Source: CAYPEK01 sp964409645
Lineage (GTDB): Bacteria > UBP15 > UBA6099
DNA: 34,361 bases
Assembly (NCBI GenBank): GCA_964409645.1
Contig: CAYPEK010000039.1
Span: 1 to 34,361 of the forward strand
Reading direction: 5' to 3'
The first letter of the stretch is position 1; each line of letters starts with the position of its first letter. Below the pieces are notes generated by a model that saw only the letters and a list, made by a program, of their open reading frames with translations, did no database searches and was not told where the DNA came from. Below, piece by piece: positions 32,643 through 34,361 of the stretch. Both the position numbers and the translations under genes were made by a program.

Positions 32643-32750
32643 CCGCGCGTGTCGGCAAGCGGTCATATTGAAGGATGGATTAACGAAACAATCGAAAGTG
32701 GAAAAGCGGGGACTGGCAACGCGGTTTGCGCGGTGCCTGTACCCCTTTGA
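32643..32750 (+). CDS. C-terminal fragment of an unidentified protein
   Basis: After the gap, an open frame gives SGHIEGWINETIESGKAGTG followed by NAVCAVPVPL and a stop. This reads like the end of a real protein, unlike the other frame in which the preceding gene would stop almost at once (AARVGKRSY). It may be the true end of the duplicated-domain protein or of another gene whose body lies in the gap. The 42-base space to the next ATG suggests the same operon. Function unknown. Confidence 0.4.
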   Translation, partial: PRVSASGHIEGWINETIESGKAGTGNAVCAVPVPL

Positions 32751-32792
32751 AGTAGCGTTTTGACAAAGTAAAGCCTTTGGCGGGGGATAAAA

Positions 32793-34208
32793 ATGATATT
32801 CAGAAAGCTCAAGGTGCTGAATGACGACGAGATGATAAGGATCATCGAGGGCGCGTTCCGGATACTCAGGACGACGGGCTGCCGATTCGAGGATGACGCG
32901 TGCATGGACGAGCTGGCGTCGGTCGGATGCGAGGTGGACCGCGCCACGCAGGTGGTGAAGATTCCGGAGGACGCGATATTCGACGCGATGGACAATGTGC
33001 CGTCGGTCATGCCGCCGGACGATCTGCCGAAGGCGCGCACGGCGACCGCGAACAAGGGCTTCATCCTCGATTACGAGACGAAGACGATGAGGCGCGGCAC
33101 GACGCAGGACGCGCGGAACGCGGTGGTGCTGTCGAACGCACTGCCCAATATTACGGTCGCTTCGGCGGGTGTTGTGCAGTGCGACGTGCCGGTGGATGCG
33201 GTGGAGGTTTACAACACCGGCCTGCTGCTGAAGTATTCGGAGAAGCTGTTCAATCAGTGGGTCTATAACATGGACAACGTGCCGTACGTGCTCGAAATGG
33301 CGAAGGTGGTCACGGGCGGCGAGGAGGAACTGAAACGCTCGCAGATGATGAGCTATATGCTCAATTCGATTTCGCCGCTGAGGTATCCGACGACGCAGCT
33401 TAGGATCGCGCGCGAATACGCGAAACTGGACCTGCCGCTGTCGATCGCGTCGATGACGCAGACGGGCAGCACTGCACCGGCGACACTCGCGGGGGCGCTC
33501 GTTGTGTGCGTGGCGGAGATGCTCGCGGGGCTGGTGTGGGTACGGTCGCTGCGGACGAAGAGTTCGGTGGCGCTCGGCGCGCTGACGCAGATCATCAACA
33601 TGCACACGGCTAACCAGCTTTACGCCGGGCCGGAGCAGACGCTTATGTTCCTCGCGGCGCACCAGATAATCCGCTACTTCGGCTACACGAGCGGAAACAC
33701 GAGCTTCGAGACGGACTCGTGCGACTTCGATTTTCAGAACGGCTGGGAGAAGGCATTGAGCGGCGTGCTCTGCTGGGCGGCCGGGTTCGACATGTTCGGT
33801 ATGGCCGGGTTTGTGAACGACGGTTTCTCGCCGGAGCAACTCGTTCTTGACGACGAAGTGCTCGGCATGCTGCAGCGCGTCGGCGAGGGAGTTGTGGTGG
33901 ACGAGGACACGCTTGCGTTCGAGGTGATGAAGAAGGTCGGGCAGGGCGGCAACTTCCTCGGACAGAAGCACACTATGGTTCACGGGCGCACGAACTGGCT
34001 GCCGTCGCTGTTCCCGCGCGTGAGCTACGAGCAATGGCTGAAGGGAGGCGCGCGGAAGATCGGCGACCTCGCGCACGACAAGGTGAATAAAATACTCTCC
34101 GAAAAGCAACTCGCGCTCCAGATTCCGGAGGATCAGGCGGCGGCGATAGATGAGATCGTCGCGCGGCGACTCGCGGAAACAGGCGCGTCCGCGCAGGGGG
34201 TGAACTGA
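32793..34208 (+). CDS. MttB-family corrinoid-dependent methyltransferase (non-pyrrolysine)
   Basis: The MttB superfamily includes trimethylamine and glycine-betaine methyltransferases that pass a methyl group from a quaternary amine or similar donor to a corrinoid protein. The 471-residue protein has the full-length TIM-barrel pattern: MIFRKLKVLNDDEMIRIIEG start, TMRRGTTQDARNAVVLSNAL, YPTTQLRIAREYAKLDLPLSIASM, FLAAHQIIRYFGYTSGNTS and the C-terminal RTNWLPSLFPRVSYEQWLKGG. There is no in-frame amber codon, so it is of the pyrrolysine-free type (MtgB-like). GGGGGA lies five bases upstream of the ATG. No corrinoid protein or reductive activator is visible in the window. The second MttB gene starts one base after the stop. 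Confidence 0.88.
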   Translation: MIFRKLKVLNDDEMIRIIEGAFRILRTTGCRFEDDACMDELASVGCEVDRATQVVKIPEDAIFDAMDNVPSVMPPDDLPKARTATANKGFILDYETKTMRRGTTQDARNAVVLSNALPNITVASAGVVQCDVPVDAVEVYNTGLLLKYSEKLFNQWVYNMDNVPYVLEMAKVVTGGEEELKRSQMMSYMLNSISPLRYPTTQLRIAREYAKLDLPLSIASMTQTGSTAPATLAGALVVCVAEMLAGLVWVRSLRTKSSVALGALTQIINMHTANQLYAGPEQTLMFLAAHQIIRYFGYTSGNTSFETDSCDFDFQNGWEKALSGVLCWAAGFDMFGMAGFVNDGFSPEQLVLDDEVLGMLQRVGEGVVVDEDTLAFEVMKKVGQGGNFLGQKHTMVHGRTNWLPSLFPRVSYEQWLKGGARKIGDLAHDKVNKILSEKQLALQIPEDQAAAIDEIVARRLAETGASAQGVN

Positions 34209-34209
34209 G

Positions 34210-34361
34210 ATGATATTCAATAAACTCGACGTTGTTTCGCCCGAAGAAATTGAAAAAATACTCGACACGTCGTACAGGGTGCTCGAGGAGATCGGCCCGA
34301 AGTTCGAGTGGGACTGGGCGCTGGACCTGCTCGCGGAGCGCGGCTGCATCGTGGACCGCGC
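34210..34361 (+). CDS. Second MttB-family methyltransferase, 5' part
   Basis: The gene starts one base after the stop of the first MttB gene and runs off the window. The visible 50 residues (MIFNKLDVVSPEEIEKILDT, then EEIGPKFEWDWALDLLAERG) align with the start of the first copy (MIFRKLKVLNDDEMIRIIEG, FEDDACMDELASVG). The two are paralogues but clearly different, so they may act on different methyl donors or form a complex. The tight junction suggests translational coupling. Confidence 0.85.
   Translation, partial: MIFNKLDVVSPEEIEKILDTSYRVLEEIGPKFEWDWALDLLAERGCIVDR

Noticed and set aside
32642..32671. Continuation of the duplicated-domain protein straight through the N run
   Set aside because: The gap length is a placeholder, so the frame after it has no meaning; the resulting nine-residue end is arbitrary.
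32382..34349. 655-codon open frame on the - strand spanning a gap
   Set aside because: Antisense to the MttB gene and crosses the N run; a shadow.
1..34361. CRISPR array, tRNA, rRNA, insertion sequence or prophage
   Set aside because: No regular repeat-spacer pattern, cloverleaf, ribosomal motif, transposase, integrase or phage structural gene was seen.

Overview
The window looks like a scaffold from an uncultivated, Gram-negative-type bacterium of moderately high GC. The reasons are two 100-N gaps, separate secD and secF genes, lipobox and Sec signal peptides, a glucuronoyl-esterase-like secreted enzyme and MttB-family methyltransferases. The phylum cannot be fixed from sequence reading alone. 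No rRNA, tRNA, CRISPR array or insertion sequence was seen.

Bases 1-9431 are housekeeping genes on the + strand: secD, secF, recJ, apt and a long RelA/SpoT homologue. This order resembles the secDF-recJ-apt-relA neighbourhood of Firmicutes. The RelA/SpoT protein has lost the residues of its hydrolase site and carries an acidic RelA-type motif in its synthetase domain. A DNA-binding-like protein with three homing-endonuclease-associated repeats follows, ending at a strong bidirectional terminator.

Bases 9559-18408 are on the - strand. They hold a YtfQ/YtfR/YtfT/YjfF-type sugar ABC transporter (galactofuranose family) with a good sigma70-type promoter, a CE15-like carbohydrate esterase upstream of it, and a copper P-type ATPase with an N-terminal YHS domain and two HMA domains.

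Bases 18597-26627 are a mixed accessory stretch: a small GIY-YIG-like protein, a nitroreductase, an acetolactate-synthase-like TPP enzyme, two proteins of unknown function, an EamA transporter (- strand), and a GT-C-like membrane protein with a C-terminal TPR region.

Bases 26657-34361 are the most unusual part. A three-gene nitrogenase-like operon on the - strand (NifH-like, then a D-like and a K-like component 1 subunit) lies divergent from a TetR regulator with a near-perfect operator palindrome over its own promoter. Downstream of tetR come a protein with two copies of an unrecognised domain flanking an SCP2-like domain, a gene fragment after a gap, and two tandem MttB-family (non-pyrrolysine) methyltransferase genes, the second cut by the window edge. 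The NifH-like protein keeps both cluster-ligand cysteines, but the D/K-like subunits lack part of the canonical P-cluster ligand set, and no nitrogen-fixation maturation genes are visible. My inference is a nitrogenase-like reductase, probably not for N2, working with corrinoid-dependent methyl transfer or on a hydrophobic or methylated substrate. Both assembly gaps fall in this locus, so the D-like gene and the duplicated-domain gene are incomplete.
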